64,000 nt of DNA, taken from positions 129,366,208 to 129,430,207 of the forward strand of contig OX328132.1 of NCBI GenBank assembly GCA_946811695.1. Reading direction: 5' to 3'. The notes below the pieces were generated by a model that saw only the letters and a list, made by a program, of their open reading frames with translations, did no database searches and was not told the origin of the DNA. Below, in pieces: positions 45,061-56,303 of this stretch. Origin of the DNA: Gonocerus acuteangulatus (taxonomy: Eukaryota > Arthropoda > Insecta > Hemiptera > Coreidae). The position numbers and the translations under genes are program-made. The first letter of the stretch is position 1. Each line of letters begins with the position of its first letter.

Positions 45061-45622
45061 CACAGTTTCGACCCATGACCGTCGAGCTGTGAGTCGTAGA
45101 CGACTTTGACCTGGCCTATGACACTCCCTGGATCAAGACCAACCTCTGTACCATGTTTGGTCAAAATCGGTCAAACAGGGTGGATTTGCAAAAAGAACAG
45201 ATAGAAAAACAGCTGATATACGATTTTGAACTAGCCTAAGGCGCTACTCATATCAAGACCTGCCTGTGTTCCAAGTTTGGTCAAAATCGGTCAAACGGTC
45301 TGACTTTGTATAAGGTACAAACATAAAGACAGACAGCTGATACAAGATTTTGACCTAGCGTATGACTCGCCGCGTATCAACACCTACCTGTGTCCCAAGT
45401 TTGGTAAAAATCGGTCAAATGGTTTGGATTTGAATAAGGAACAAACATACAGACAGGCAGCTGACATTCGATTTTGATCTAGCCTATATGCGTCTAAATG
45501 TTTCTTAAGACATCAAATATATGTTCTCCATACCGAGACGATTCATTTTATACCCCACATGATGGGTTGCAGACGGAATGATAACGGGTTCATAACATTA
45601 CCCGAGTTAACTCTCTCCCGAG
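45060..45622. repeat. Dispersed repeat family B, copy 2
   Basis: Three or four diverged blocks with GGTCAAAATCGGTCAAA and ACAAACATAxAGACAGxCAG, then TGCGTCTAAATGTTTCTTA and the ATACCCCACATGATGGGTT block, as at 14090-14690. A LINE insertion follows immediately at 45637. Confidence 0.75.
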
Positions 45623-47372
45623 TTAGTGCTTTAATGCTTTAAAAAATCCCTAATCTTTCCAATTTACAAGAAAGGGAGTTACGATGACCCCTGAAATTAT
45701 AGTGGAATTTCCTTTCTATGTACGCCAGGAAAATTATTTTGTGGAATCCTACAAACAAGACTAAATGAATGGATGGAAAGCAAGAACGTAGTCGAGGAAA
45801 CGCAAGTAGGGTTTAGGAAAAACAGGGGTACATATGACAACTTATTTCTTTTTAGTATCATGGTGGAGCTGGCACTCTCGCAAAAGAGAAAAAAAATATA
45901 CTGTTGTTTCGTGGATTTAAAAGCCGCGTTTGACAAGGTTAACAGGAATGCTTTGTTTTACAAATTAACAAAAACAGGCATGACAGCGAAATTTTTAAAT
46001 GTCCTAATTAAAACATATGAAGAAACTGATGGCGCAATATAGACTGGACAAGAGTTATCTGAGACTTTTTCCATAGAAAACGGTGTTAGACAAGGTTGCT
46101 TATTATCCCCAACATTGTTCATACTCTACCTACAGGACTTAGATGAAGCTCTGGGAGGATTATCATTGGAAATGCGGAGATAAAATATCTAGCTTTTGCA
46201 GATGATATAGTGTTGATAGCCAACTATCCGTAACTCCTTCAGCTGATGTTTGGAGACCTACAAGTGTATTGTGAAAAATGGGACTTGGAGATAAACATTC
46301 AAAAAACAAAGATTATTGTCATTAGAAAAGGAGGATGTTTGTCAAGGAATGAACACTTGACATGAAATGATCAGAGAGTAGAAATAGTAAATGAGTTTAA
46401 ATATTTGGGACTAATATTCTCGCCAGGACTCACTTTTGAAAAAAACATGCGCGTAAAAGCTACAGTTGCTAAATTTGCAATAGGGGAGTGGAAAACGATT
46501 TTAAATAACAGTAAAATAGATGTGGACTCTAAATTTAAAATGTATGTGTATGCAGTCTGCCGATCTGTAATGTGTTATGGAGCAGAAATTTGGGTATACG
46601 AGGGGTATGACACTATTTAAAACCTCCAACGTCATTTCATCAAAAATATATTCTTATTGCAACAATATATACCAGACCACATAATTCTTTTGGAAACCGG
46701 TAAATCTTCATTATTGCATTATAGTTTAAAATTAAACATAAAATTCATATTAAGACAGCTTCAGGATTACACCAAACATTTAATGAAAGAAATAACAAGG
46801 GAAGTAATAAAATGTAAAGTTGGATGGTGGAAAGAATGACAGCGAATCGCTGCTGAGAAGAAGATAGAACTTGAGCTGAACTACTCAGACTAGAAAAGGA
46901 AAGGAAACCATCTAGACGGAACAGAGATGCACGGAGAGACATAACCAATTCTCATGAGTACCTATTACAACTTGTTTCTATTAAATATATAAATTATATA
47001 GAGATTGGAGAGACTTGGACATGACGGTCTAGCTCTTTATCTAAACATGTTTTTTAATCACTTAACGATGACACTTATTACTTATTTTTTCTTGGTACTG
47101 TTTATTTTGATTTTTTTTCTCTTATTACGCAATAATAATTATTTTTTGTGATGGATATACGCAGAAAGGAAAATTGTTAATGTTTATAAATAGTTTATAT
47201 TCATGTTTAAAACTATTCAAATACACACATTTTCTCTTTGTAAATTATTTATTTGTTAATTTGCTTTAAATATTTATATTTAAAATTATTGGAACCATGT
47301 TCATATATTATGTTTGTATTTTTTTTTTCTTGTAAAATAAACATCCTTATTCATTCATTTAGTGCTTTAATG
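45623..47372 (+). mobile_element. 5'-truncated LINE insertion with 14-bp target duplication
   Basis: The element occupies 45637-47358 between exact direct repeats TTAGTGCTTTAATG at 45623-45636 and 47359-47372. The 3' end has AATAAA followed by a (TTCA)n-type tail (TTATTCATTCA). It is inserted next to a family B repeat. The 5' end starts inside the RT, so endonuclease and any ORF1 are absent. Confidence 0.92.
45659..46950 (+). pseudogene. LINE reverse transcriptase fragment, disabled
   Basis: From 45659 the frame reads PIYKKGSYDDP, stop, NYSGISFL, then EETQVGFRKNRGTYDNLFLF, CFVDLKAAFDKVNR, stop, and NGVRQGCLLSPTLFILYLQDL. A frameshift near 46160 precedes the catalytic AFADDIVLIANY (about 46193). 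INIQKTKIIVIRKGG, VNEFKYLGLIFSPGLTFEK and YGAEIWVYE continue the thumb in the expected order to about 46600, and degenerate C-terminal sequence runs on to 46950. At least four stops or shifts are present, so it is non-functional. The clade is unresolved: it differs from both the I-type and the Jockey-like copies in this window. Confidence 0.88.
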
Positions 47373-48165
47373 AAGCAGTCAGCAGTCCTCAAAAAAACAC
47401 AATCCAGCCAAACTTTTGTCTAGTTCATAATTAGAAATATGATATGAGAGAAGTAAAAATATTACGGGAGATGGCATTGAATATCTGTAAAATTCTCGGC
47501 GCCGGAAATAAGGAAATCGAAACAGCCTCTGTGCCTAAGATATCTCGGGCGTGGTCCTTAAGCCCAGGACCTCAATAATAATCAGACTTATATGTTGTTG
47601 TTTTTTTTTTTTTTTTTTTTTTTTTTCAATTTTTCTTTCGTTCACATGAAAAACTCAAAATGAAATTTGTACCAAATCCGATGTAAACTAACCTTTGAAA
47701 TGAGTTGGTGCGTTCTCAAGTTCCGAGCTGGTCCATTTAAAGGGAATTGTAGGAGAATGGGAGATTGAGCCAGTGGAATGGATGCTTCGATACGCCCCTC
47801 TTATAGAGGAGAAATAACTAGTTATTCTTACACAAATAGTTTATCTACCAATCCAAACTTGAACAGTATAAAATAATACACATTTTAAAGCGAAACCCTC
47901 TACAGGTTTATTATTTAAACATGTAGAAATAGAGAAAATGGTGGGAGATTCACGTAGGATATGAAAACTCAAATACTCGATTTCATTATCCCTACAATAT
48001 GGGTATCAAAATAGTCTTATCATCTTATAGAAGGAAAAATATGAGATTACTTCCGTCTTATTTTATCATTGTATTCAAGATAAGTTTACAGTGTGTGGAT
48101 GAATTCTAAGTTCTTCTAAAACTTCCTCTAGCCATCACTAGATTTCTGTTCTTATTACATAAAAA
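47373..48165. other. Unassigned sequence with poly-T tract
   Basis: Poly-T at about 47600-47626. No gene or recognised element. Confidence 0.4.
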
Positions 48166-48170
48166 AAAAA

Positions 48171-49290
48171 AATCCGACTCGCAGGAACTGCATCATCTTA
48201 GCGCGGTTCCGTTCTTATCCCTAGTCTCATTTGGAAAGATTAAAATAGAAACAGTTATTATTTTGGTTCCACCTTTCTTGAAAGGTCTTGATTTATGATC
48301 TTACCTGGATGGGTCGGCCAATCCCAGAAAGGCCCCCGCATAGAGGCAGTTAAAAATAGTTAAGGTCTTCAAATCTCTGTCTTGGAAAGCTATTTTTCTA
48401 ACAATAAATTGTTTTTCTTATTTTACTTAACCTATTTTATTGTCAAATACATTATCCAAATATAAGCAATTAAAAAATAACAAGGAATAAAAACAGACAA
48501 GAAGAACCGTTCGAATAAACGAAATCAATTACTTTAAAGTTTTAAGCACTTATTTCTCCGATTGACATCGCCTAATTAAAACTTTCTTTAGAACCTTTTT
48601 TTTAGAGCATTTAGTAAGCTTTCGAATGGTGACCTTCCGCTTCCAAGATTCTCAACCGTTTTCGAGATATTAAGGAAAGTATACAAAGTTACCAAAACTT
48701 TTCATGTCTGTTAATATAATATTTTATTCTAACCCTTCCTTAACTCCAAACGTAAGCAAAATGTCAACATATTAGTTTTGATGAAATTAGAACATGCAGA
48801 AAATGTTTCAACTGAATCCCATGATTCTAAGTATCCAAACCAAAAACGTTATTCAACAGCTATTTTTCCTATTTTCTCGAAAACAGTTAAAGCTATCGCC
48901 TTAACGAAAATGAAACCATTTTCATTCGTTTTCCTAGGCCAAGAAGCCTATAAAACGAGTACTTGCAAGCATATGAAGCGCAACGATTTTTTTCGCGCGA
49001 ATTCCGCTCCAAAAACCATATTCCGGTGGGCGGATTCTGCTGATTAACGAACTTGACCTTTTAGACGAAAAATTTGTGTACCAAATTTCATTGAAATCGG
49101 ACCATTATTCGTTGTGCTAGACCGCGAACAGAAAAATATATACATACAAATTCGAACCACCGTTATTTTCGGTCTCTAGGGGGTTCTGAAACGTAAAATT
49201 TTCTGGTCGGCACTTCCGGATTGCATCATGAGGTCAATCTTATAAGCGGGGTTCCTCCCTATGAAGGGAGTGAGGAACCGTGCTAAAATA
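48171..49290 (+). mobile_element. Family C element, copy 3 (right end unclear)
   Basis: Begins AAAAAATCCGACTCGCAGGA. Ordered interior blocks include TTACCTGGATGGGTCGGCC, the CCGATTGACATCGC block, GTTTTCGAGATATTAA, CGGATTCTGCTGATTAACGA, GAAATCGGACCATTATT and CCGTTATTTTCGGTCTCTAG, ending near AAGCGGGGTTCC. The AT site at 49136-49148 is short (AATATATACATACAAATT), which makes this the unexpanded, uninterrupted form for comparison. The 89-codon ORF at 48778-49047 is inside the element and looks like chance. Confidence 0.75.
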
Positions 49291-49871
49291 GGATACATAC
49301 AATTTTGTAGGATATTTGTCAAAAAGAAGGCAACTTACTGAAAATTTCGAAGATTTAATGCTTAAATCAGTCGAGTTGGACTCTGTGTGTATTTGGCCAT
49401 AGGATTAACTGACTGCTGATTGTACACTATTTAATTCAATCCTCGATGCCGGCCAATATTCAATATCCTTTCATTAAAAAAAATAAAAAAAAAGAAGGAT
49501 GGGAATTGGCAGTCTGAATCGCAAAAAAGAAATGAATGTCAGATAGAGGTGAAAAAATAGAATGAAATCTTGCGGTAAATTCTCTCTGCCAGGAACAGGG
49601 TATGTATTGTCAATGACCGCAAAGCAGGTTCATTCCTCCTTCCAGATGTACCCGCTTTTTCCCACATACCTGTAAGAAGGGAATGGGCAGATATGTTTGA
49701 GTCGATGAGATGTCAAAAATGACGGTCAAGATGGGCAGTGTATTTCCTTGTTGCAGCACACTAGTTCAAAGTGATAATAATGTTGATACTGCTTTTGATG
49801 TGAGAAGTCTGATTATTCCTCTTGTTGCAGTATACAGGCTGCATCGCAACTTAATGACAATACTTTAGTGG
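49291..49871. other. Unassigned sequence
   Basis: A-rich run near 49474-49495. Nothing else recognised. Confidence 0.4.
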
Positions 49872-50492
49872 GTGAAAGTAGACAAAAAATGTAGTTCAAC
49901 ACCACCATCCACACAATTCACTCTGTTCCAGACATTTACTATGGAAGCAGAACTAACCTTCCCTGTGGAAGCAGAACTAACCCTCCCTGTGGAAGCAGAA
50001 CTAACCTTTCCTGTGGAAGCAGAACTAACGTTTCCAGTGGAAGGAGAACTAGCCTTTCCTGTGGAAGCTGAACTAACCTTAACTATGCGAACGGAACTAA
50101 CCTTAACTATGCAAGCGGAACTAACCTTAAATATGGACGTAGAGCGAACCTTAACTATGGAAGCAGAACTAACCTTCCCTGTGGTAGGAGAACTAACCTT
50201 CCACGTGGAAGCAGAACTAACATTCGACGTGGAAGCAGAACAAACCTTCCCTGTGGTAGCAGAACTAACCTTCACTGCCGAAGCAGAACTAACCTCCACT
50301 GTCAAAGCAGAAGTAACCTTACCTCTAAAAGCAGAAGTTTTCTTTCCGACCATTTTCTGTGGATCAGAAACACCCAAGAAGCATAATTACACCACCTTTG
50401 TAAGACAAACTATTCCTCACCAAAACCACTACAGACTTTCCGAGCCATCATCCATCATGATGAAAAGCCTTCTCGGTAACTATAAGATGTAA
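49872..50492 (+). CDS. 206-codon ORF of octapeptide repeats, coding status uncertain
   Basis: The predicted protein starts MKVDKKCSSTPPSTQFTLFQ, then about 17 copies of an eight-residue unit (EAELTFPV and variants such as EAELTLTM), and ends with a non-repetitive 48-residue tail (GSETPKKHNY onward). The repeat is 24 bp, so both strands stay open (the minus strand has a 170-codon serine-rich ORF over the same span). Substitutions between units fall at all codon positions, which does not suggest strong protein constraint. No signal peptide is evident. It is either an acidic repeat protein or exon, or simply an in-frame minisatellite; the latter is more likely. Confidence 0.3.
   Translation: MKVDKKCSSTPPSTQFTLFQTFTMEAELTFPVEAELTLPVEAELTFPVEAELTFPVEGELAFPVEAELTLTMRTELTLTMQAELTLNMDVERTLTMEAELTFPVVGELTFHVEAELTFDVEAEQTFPVVAELTFTAEAELTSTVKAEVTLPLKAEVFFPTIFCGSETPKKHNYTTFVRQTIPHQNHYRLSEPSSIMMKSLLGNYKM
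49936..50340. repeat. 24-bp minisatellite, about 17 copies
   Basis: The unit contains GCAGAACTAACCTTCCCTGT and GGAA; units become more diverged towards the right. Confidence 0.95.
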
Positions 50493-50929
50493 TGCCATGA
50501 TAAAGATGAAAATTCAAACTATCTTGACTAGGATATAAAAGTTTAAATGCTGAAACATCATCTAACACTGCCACAAGTAAAAGGAACATTTGTATATAAC
50601 TTGTTGAAAATAGAAAAAAAAAAACAAAAAAAAACACAATATAATACATTAACTGGCCCTTAGGAAATACGAGATGTAGCCATGAGACAATCCTATTCTA
50701 TCCAATCCCATAGAGAAAGTCCTATTGTGAGCTCCAATTCACTCCTTTAGAGATAATAGGACTCCAATAGCGATGGCTCTTCCCTTCTCTTGGATCAAGT
50801 CCTGTCTTCACAGCTCTCTTACTCCACTTATTTATTCCCTTCTTTCAAAGAAGAGTTTTATGGTATAGCCGTATAGTTTCAGCCAGTAGTACGATAACAC
50901 CTTTAGAAATGTTGAACGGATCAATCCAT
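50343..50929. other. Unassigned sequence
   Basis: A-rich run at 50611-50636. No gene recognised apart from the tail of the repeat ORF. Confidence 0.4.
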
Positions 50930-51599
50930 CGCATTAGCTGATGTAGAGTAACTAACCCATCCCTACCTACCGCACTAGTTCACGCAGAGTAACTAACCCA
51001 TTCCATCAACTGCATTTGTCACGCAGAGTAACTTACCAATCCCATCAACCGCACTTCCTCAAACAGAGTAACTAACCCATCCCATAAACGGCACATGTTA
51101 ACGCAGAGTAACTAACCAATCCCATCAACCGCATTTGTTCACACAGAGTAACTAACCCATCCCTATCCATCGCACTAGTTGACGTAGAGTAACTAACCCA
51201 TCCCATCAACCGCACTTGTTAACGCAGAGTAACTAAGCCATCCCTACCTACCACACTAGTTCACGCAGAGTAACTAACCCATCCCATCAACCGCATTTGT
51301 TCACACAGAGTAACTAAACCATCCCATCAACCACACTTGTTAACGCAGAGTAACTAAGCCATCCCTACCTACCACACTAGTTCACGCAGAGTAACTAACC
51401 CATCCCATCAACCGCACTTGTTAACGCATAGTAACTAACCCATCCCATCAACCACACTTGTTAACGCAGAGTAACTAAGCCATCCCTACCAGCACACTAG
51501 TTCTCGCAGAGTAACTAACCCATCCCATCAACCGCACTTGTTAACGCATAGTAACTAACCCATCCCATCAACCGCACTAGTTGACGCAGAGTAACTAAC
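50930..51599. repeat. 40-42-bp minisatellite, about 16 copies
   Basis: The unit contains CGCAGAGTAACTAACCCATCC. Two versions alternate: one continuing CATCAACCGCACTTGTTAA and one continuing CTACCTACCACACTAGTTC. The pattern suggests a higher-order unit of two to four monomers. Confidence 0.95.
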
Positions 51600-52160
51600 T
51601 TTACACATATATATATATATACAAAACGCCTTTAAACGAGTATTTTTATTTGACACAAATAACCTGGAATTTGTTTGATTTATACATAAGTATTTGGTAC
51701 TAGATAATTGATTGGAATTGGATAGCTGTAACTAGGTTTGTAGAGCCCAATTAATTTTAAGCAAGAGAATGGTACAACTTGTAATTCTAAGGCAAACTTT
51801 GAATGAATAAGATATAATAAAATAATAGGCCTCGTTTTATTTATGGATGGTCGAAGAGAGCTCCCGGCTCCTCTTCAAACTTTACAAAACCAGACCTTAA
51901 ATATTCTATCCGTTTTCCCCCTTTTAATAGGAGAATATAACTTTTACAGAAATACCTGTTGCTTCGCTCTTCTAATTACTGTTATTGAATGTTTTAATCG
52001 GGCAACGAAATGGCGAATGTGTTTAAATAAGTTTGAAAGATGAAGTAGGTTGGAAGTTTATTAATGATCTAGACAATAATAAAGGATGAATAAAGAATTC
52101 TTTAAAAACCAATGAACGTTAAAGCGGATTTTCTCCTTCTCCCCTTTGCGACGATATCCC
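51600..52160. other. Unassigned sequence
   Basis: A 66-codon ORF at 51843-52043 has no motif. Nothing else is seen. Confidence 0.35.
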
Positions 52161-52242
52161 GCTTATGGTGGCGTTATCCAGAAGCACCGATCACGATACA
52201 CCACGAAAATACCGGAGGTTCACAATAGTGTATATCTGTCTA

Positions 52243-52244
52243 CA

Positions 52245-52292
<48 letters not shown>
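52243..52292. repeat. (TA)n microsatellite
   Basis: About 50 alternating TA bases next to a mariner fragment. Confidence 0.95.
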
Positions 52293-52298
<6 letters not shown>

Positions 52299-52324
52299 AT
52301 TATATATCAACGGTGATATAAAGG

Positions 52325-52505
52325 GGGAAACCGCAAGCTTGAAGACGAGCCTCGTACAGGAGCTTGACGACCAACTCCTGGAGGCTACTGAAGAATAAAA
52401 TCCTGTTGTAACAGTCGAAGAGCTAGCAGAAAATTTTGGATGGACACATTCTACAATCCACCGACATTACTTAAGGAATGTCCTGATACTTGGGAAGAGA
52501 ATGTA
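52325..52505 (+). pseudogene. mariner transposase helix-turn-helix fragment
   Basis: Reads LDDQLLEATEE, an in-frame stop, then NPVVTVEELAENFGWTHSTI and HRHYLRNV...LGKRM. The NP..TV.ELA..F..SHSTI.RHL pattern is the second DNA-binding helix-turn-helix of mariner-family transposases. The first helix region is replaced upstream by a TA microsatellite and the DD(34)D catalytic domain is not detectable downstream. A small insertion splits HRH-LRN. This is a short, dead fragment. Confidence 0.7.
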
Positions 52506-53029
52506 GGGACTAGTCCTGAGCCTATATCTACCAGTGGGATATCAGCCTTACATTTATTCATCTCCTGACCATAAAACTGGACAAGAAATAAATTCGAATT
52601 GGAGTTTATATCTAAGAATAGTAGACCATTTATTTTGCTGTTAGAATATCTCAAGTTTACAGAAGACATGTTTTCTTCAATTTGACGAAAATATTGTAAT
52701 AACCCAGGGGATCTAGTTTATATACTTACAACATTTAAATTTTTTTTTTTGTTTTTAATATCAGCTGACTTGCTACATGTTGCGTGGATGTGTTGGAGGT
52801 GAATATGCGAAGAAGGCAGCTCAGTGATTCATTCCATTTACAATTCACCAAACCAACAAACACTCTCATACATCATTTGTTTGTTCAAGTGATGCTTTAT
52901 TAACTCTTTAGCAATTTTCCATTCTCGAATATGACGTAAATTCAATGTTTACTCAAAGATTTCTCGGTCGATACTCTCTCACGTTTTCCTATGACCGTCA
53001 AATCACAAAACAATATGAACTTCTGTAAA
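52506..53029. other. Unassigned sequence
   Basis: A weak relative of the 34.15-kb terminus lies near 52940-52990. No gene seen. Confidence 0.35.
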
Positions 53030-53157
53030 ACCCTACATCCGAATACCGTACTCCAGAACCTTACATCCTAATACCATACTCCAATACCCTACATCCTAAT
53101 ACCATACTCCAGAACCCTACACCCTAATACCATACTCCAGAACCCTACATCCTAATA
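53030..53157. repeat. 28-bp minisatellite, four to five copies
   Basis: The unit contains CCCTACATCCTAATACCATA and CTCCAGAA. The first unit is diverged and one unit is shortened. Confidence 0.9.
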
Positions 53158-53640
53158 GCTTTAGGCTTCTACTGGTAGTATAAGCTCTCCAGGAGGGAAG
53201 GACTGCATGGAATAGAGGACGCTAAGCCGTGGGGCGATCCCACGGTAATGTTGGACATTGGAGGAAAAAATAAACCTTCTAATTTGGTATTTTGATAACC
53301 AATAACAAATAAACCCTTTTCAATTGAGCAGATTGATTTTTAGTCATATAATTGCATTGGTTTTTACATAAAGCCTCGTGATAATTGCTGTGCTTTTGTG
53401 CTGTTAAAATCACCTAGGCTTATTAAATTGGTCGTGAACTTTAATTTCATTCATGCTTCCGGTATACATTAAGGGTATTATAATAAATTAAGAACTGGCA
53501 CAAAAGGTTTTTAAAAATTCACCTAATTTTTTTATTTTTTTCTTGTGTCGAGCAGTAAATAATGCTATTTAATTGAATTCGCAAATCGCGGATATTTGCC
53601 GGGAAAAATACTATTTGGCACTATTTTAGGAGTATATTGT
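53158..53640. other. Unassigned sequence
   Basis: No ORF or element recognised. Confidence 0.4.
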
Positions 53641-53644
53641 CTCA

Positions 53645-54075
53645 TTTACTACGTCGTCAGATCTTGCCTAAACATTCAAATCTGAAAATGTCATAAATAA
53701 TAAAAATAGCAAACGTTTAAAATTTTACAAATATTATGTACTCTTCCAGATTAAAATTCTCATTATTATGCTAAAATCGATTTTCTATAATTTTTACTAC
53801 GTGATGTATTTTTTTTTTATATTTTAAGTTCTGAGTTTGTGAACTTATGAAAAAATAAAGAGATACATAATATGTATGTAAACATTTAAATGTTATCTTA
53901 CCCAATATATCGCAACCCGTGAAATTGCTTAAAAATTGTTGATGATGTAGTTGACTAGAGTATTGGATTTGGTTTAAAATGACACTAGAAGCAATACTCT
54001 AGGACCAGTAGAACCGGAGATATTAATGAATGACCGGCCTACCCTGTCACTCGCCCCATTGTAGGACGGTGTGTT
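53645..54075 (-). mobile_element. Dispersed repeat family G, copy 1 (probable SINE body)
   Basis: About 430 bp shared with 57938-58335: CGTCGTCAGATCTTGC, AATCTGAAAATGT, AAAGAGATACATAA, GAGTATTGGATT, GCAATACTCTAGGACCAGTA and CCTACCCTGTCACTCGCCCC in the same order. This copy lacks the tRNA-like head that the second copy carries. Strand is set by the head of the second copy. Confidence 0.75.
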
Positions 54076-54850
54076 CCTTTAATGCTTTAGGCTTTTAACG
54101 ACGATGGCCTGCATTGGGCAAACAGATACCTTAGTGTGTCTAAAATAAATAACATATAACAAGAAATATTAATACTTATTGATACCAACAAGAAAATTAC
54201 ATTTCGAGAGATGTTAGAAAACTCGGCCGTTTTCCATGTTTGGAAGAAAACACTTGTAAAGTGAATGGGAAATGTGTTTGAACTTGAAGAATGAGAGGAT
54301 TCGGTGTATGCAGAATCCTCACATTCTTCTATCGGATACAACGAATCCGGGCTATTTTTCAACGAGATTTAATAAATACGAAGTGAAAGGTGAAATTCAA
54401 CCGTCGTTCAGAAATTGTATTTCACAGAACATTTCGCGGATATTTTCCCGTTAACAGAATTGAATCCGAGGAAAAATTTAAATCTTTTCAGATTTTTTTC
54501 CTCATCGAAATGGATGAAAATGTTTAATATCACGATGGAATTTCGAGGTAGATGAGAATATTGGAGAGGATATGGAGGTTTATTGGAAGCAGACAATACC
54601 TCGTGGAATGTAAAATCAAGATACATACCCGACCGCTCTGCGTTTATTAGATACCTCAGAGATTCTAGCCAATTCGAATACCTCAAATACATCTCCGTTC
54701 CTTACACATTCCCATGTATTCGGAATTTGTAAATACAATTTACAACCTATTCCACAACAAAAAATCATCTATTGTAGCGAAACATTTTCCGTAATAATCC
54801 AAATGGTCTAAAATTCTTAGCTCAGAACTCTGGTCGAGGAAGGAAGAACT
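54076..54850. other. Unassigned sequence
   Basis: Minus-strand ORFs at 54087-54362 and 54408-54692 (91 and 94 codons) have no recognisable motif. Nothing else is seen. Confidence 0.3.
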
Positions 54851-56303
54851 AGGTCTAGTCAAGGAAGAATACGAGGGGCTATGTGCCCCCCCTCCCTCCC
54901 ACGGGGAAGAGTAAAAGCCAACATAGGCTTTCAGTGGGTCTAGTCAAGGAAGAATACGAGGGGCTCTGTGCCCCCCTCCCTCCCACGGGGAAGAGTAAAA
55001 GCCAACATAGGCTTTCAGTGGGTCTAGTCAAAGGAGAATACGAGGGGCTATGTGCCCCCCCTCCCTCCCACGGGGAAGAGTAAAAGCCAACATAGGCTTT
55101 CAGTGGGTCTAGTCAAGGAAGAATACGAGGGGCTATGTGCCCCCCCCTCCCTCCCACGGGGAAGAGTAAAAGCCAACATAGGCTTTCAGTGGGTCTAGAC
55201 AAAGGAGAATACGAGGGGCTATGTGCCCCCCCCTCCCTCGGGGAAGTGTAAAAGCCTAGATAGGCTTTCAGTGGGTCTAGTCCAAGGAGAATACGAGGGG
55301 CTATGTGTCCTCCCCTCCCACGGGGAAGAGTAAAAGCCTAGATATGCTCTCAGTGGGTCGAGTCAAGGGAGAATACGAGGGGCTATGTGCCCTCCCCTCC
55401 CACGGGGAAGAGTAAAAGCCTAGATAGGCTTTCAGTGGGTCTAGTCAAGGAAGAATACGAGGGGCTATGTGCCCCCCCCCCTCCCACGGGGAAGAGTAAG
55501 AGGTTAGATAGGCTTTCAGTGGGTCTAGTCAAGGGAGAATACGAGGGGCTATGTGCCCTCCCCTCCCACGGGGAAGAGTAAAAGCCTAGATAGGTTTTCA
55601 GTGGGTCTAGTCAAGGAAGAATACGAGGGGCTATGTGCCCCCCCCCCTCCCACGGGGAAGAGTAAGAGGTTAGATAGGCTTTCAGTGGGTCTAGTCAAGG
55701 GAGAATACGAGGGGCTATGTGCCCCCCCCTCCCTCGGGGAAGTGTAAAAGCCTAGCTAGGCTTTCAGTGGGTCTAGTCCAAGGAGAATACGAGGGGCTAT
55801 GTGCCCCCCCCCCTCCCACGGGGAAGAGTAAAAGCCTAGATAGGCTTTCAGTGGGTCTAGTCAAGGGAGAATACGAGGGGCTATGTGTCCTCCCCTCCCA
55901 CGGGGAAGAGTAAAAGCCTAGATATGCTCTCAGTGGGTCGAGTCAAGGGAGAATACGAGGGGCTATGTGCCCTCCCCTCCCACGGGGAAGAGTAAAAGCC
56001 TAGATAGGCTTTCAGTGGGTCTAGTCAAGGAAGAATACGAGGGGCTATGTGCCCCCCCCCCCTCCCACGGGGAAGAGTAAGAGGTTAGATAGGCTTTCAG
56101 TGGGTCTAGTCAAGGGAGAATACGAGGGGCTATGTGCCCTCCCCTCCCACGGGGAAGAGTAAAAGCCTAGATAGGTTTTCAGTGGGTCTAGTCAAGGAAG
56201 AATACGAGGGGCTATGTGCCCCCCCCCCTCCCACGGGGAAGAGTAAGAGGTTAGATAGGCTTTCAGTGGGTCTAGTCAAGGGAGAATACGAGGGGCTATG
56301 TGC
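54851..56303. repeat. 83-86-bp minisatellite, about 18 copies
   Basis: GAATACGAGGGGCTATGTG recurs every 81-87 bp; length differences lie mostly in a poly-C run. Variants group in pairs of about 166 bp (AAAAGCCTAGATAG and AAGAGGTTAGATAG forms alternate). A block of several units near 55330-55720 is repeated at 55920-56300. Plus-strand ORFs of 64-75 codons follow the pair period. Confidence 0.96.

Noticed and set aside
53030..53157. Telomere-like CCCTA motifs
   Set aside because: The CCCTACATCC phrase belongs to a 28-bp unit and is not a simple telomeric hexamer or pentamer array.
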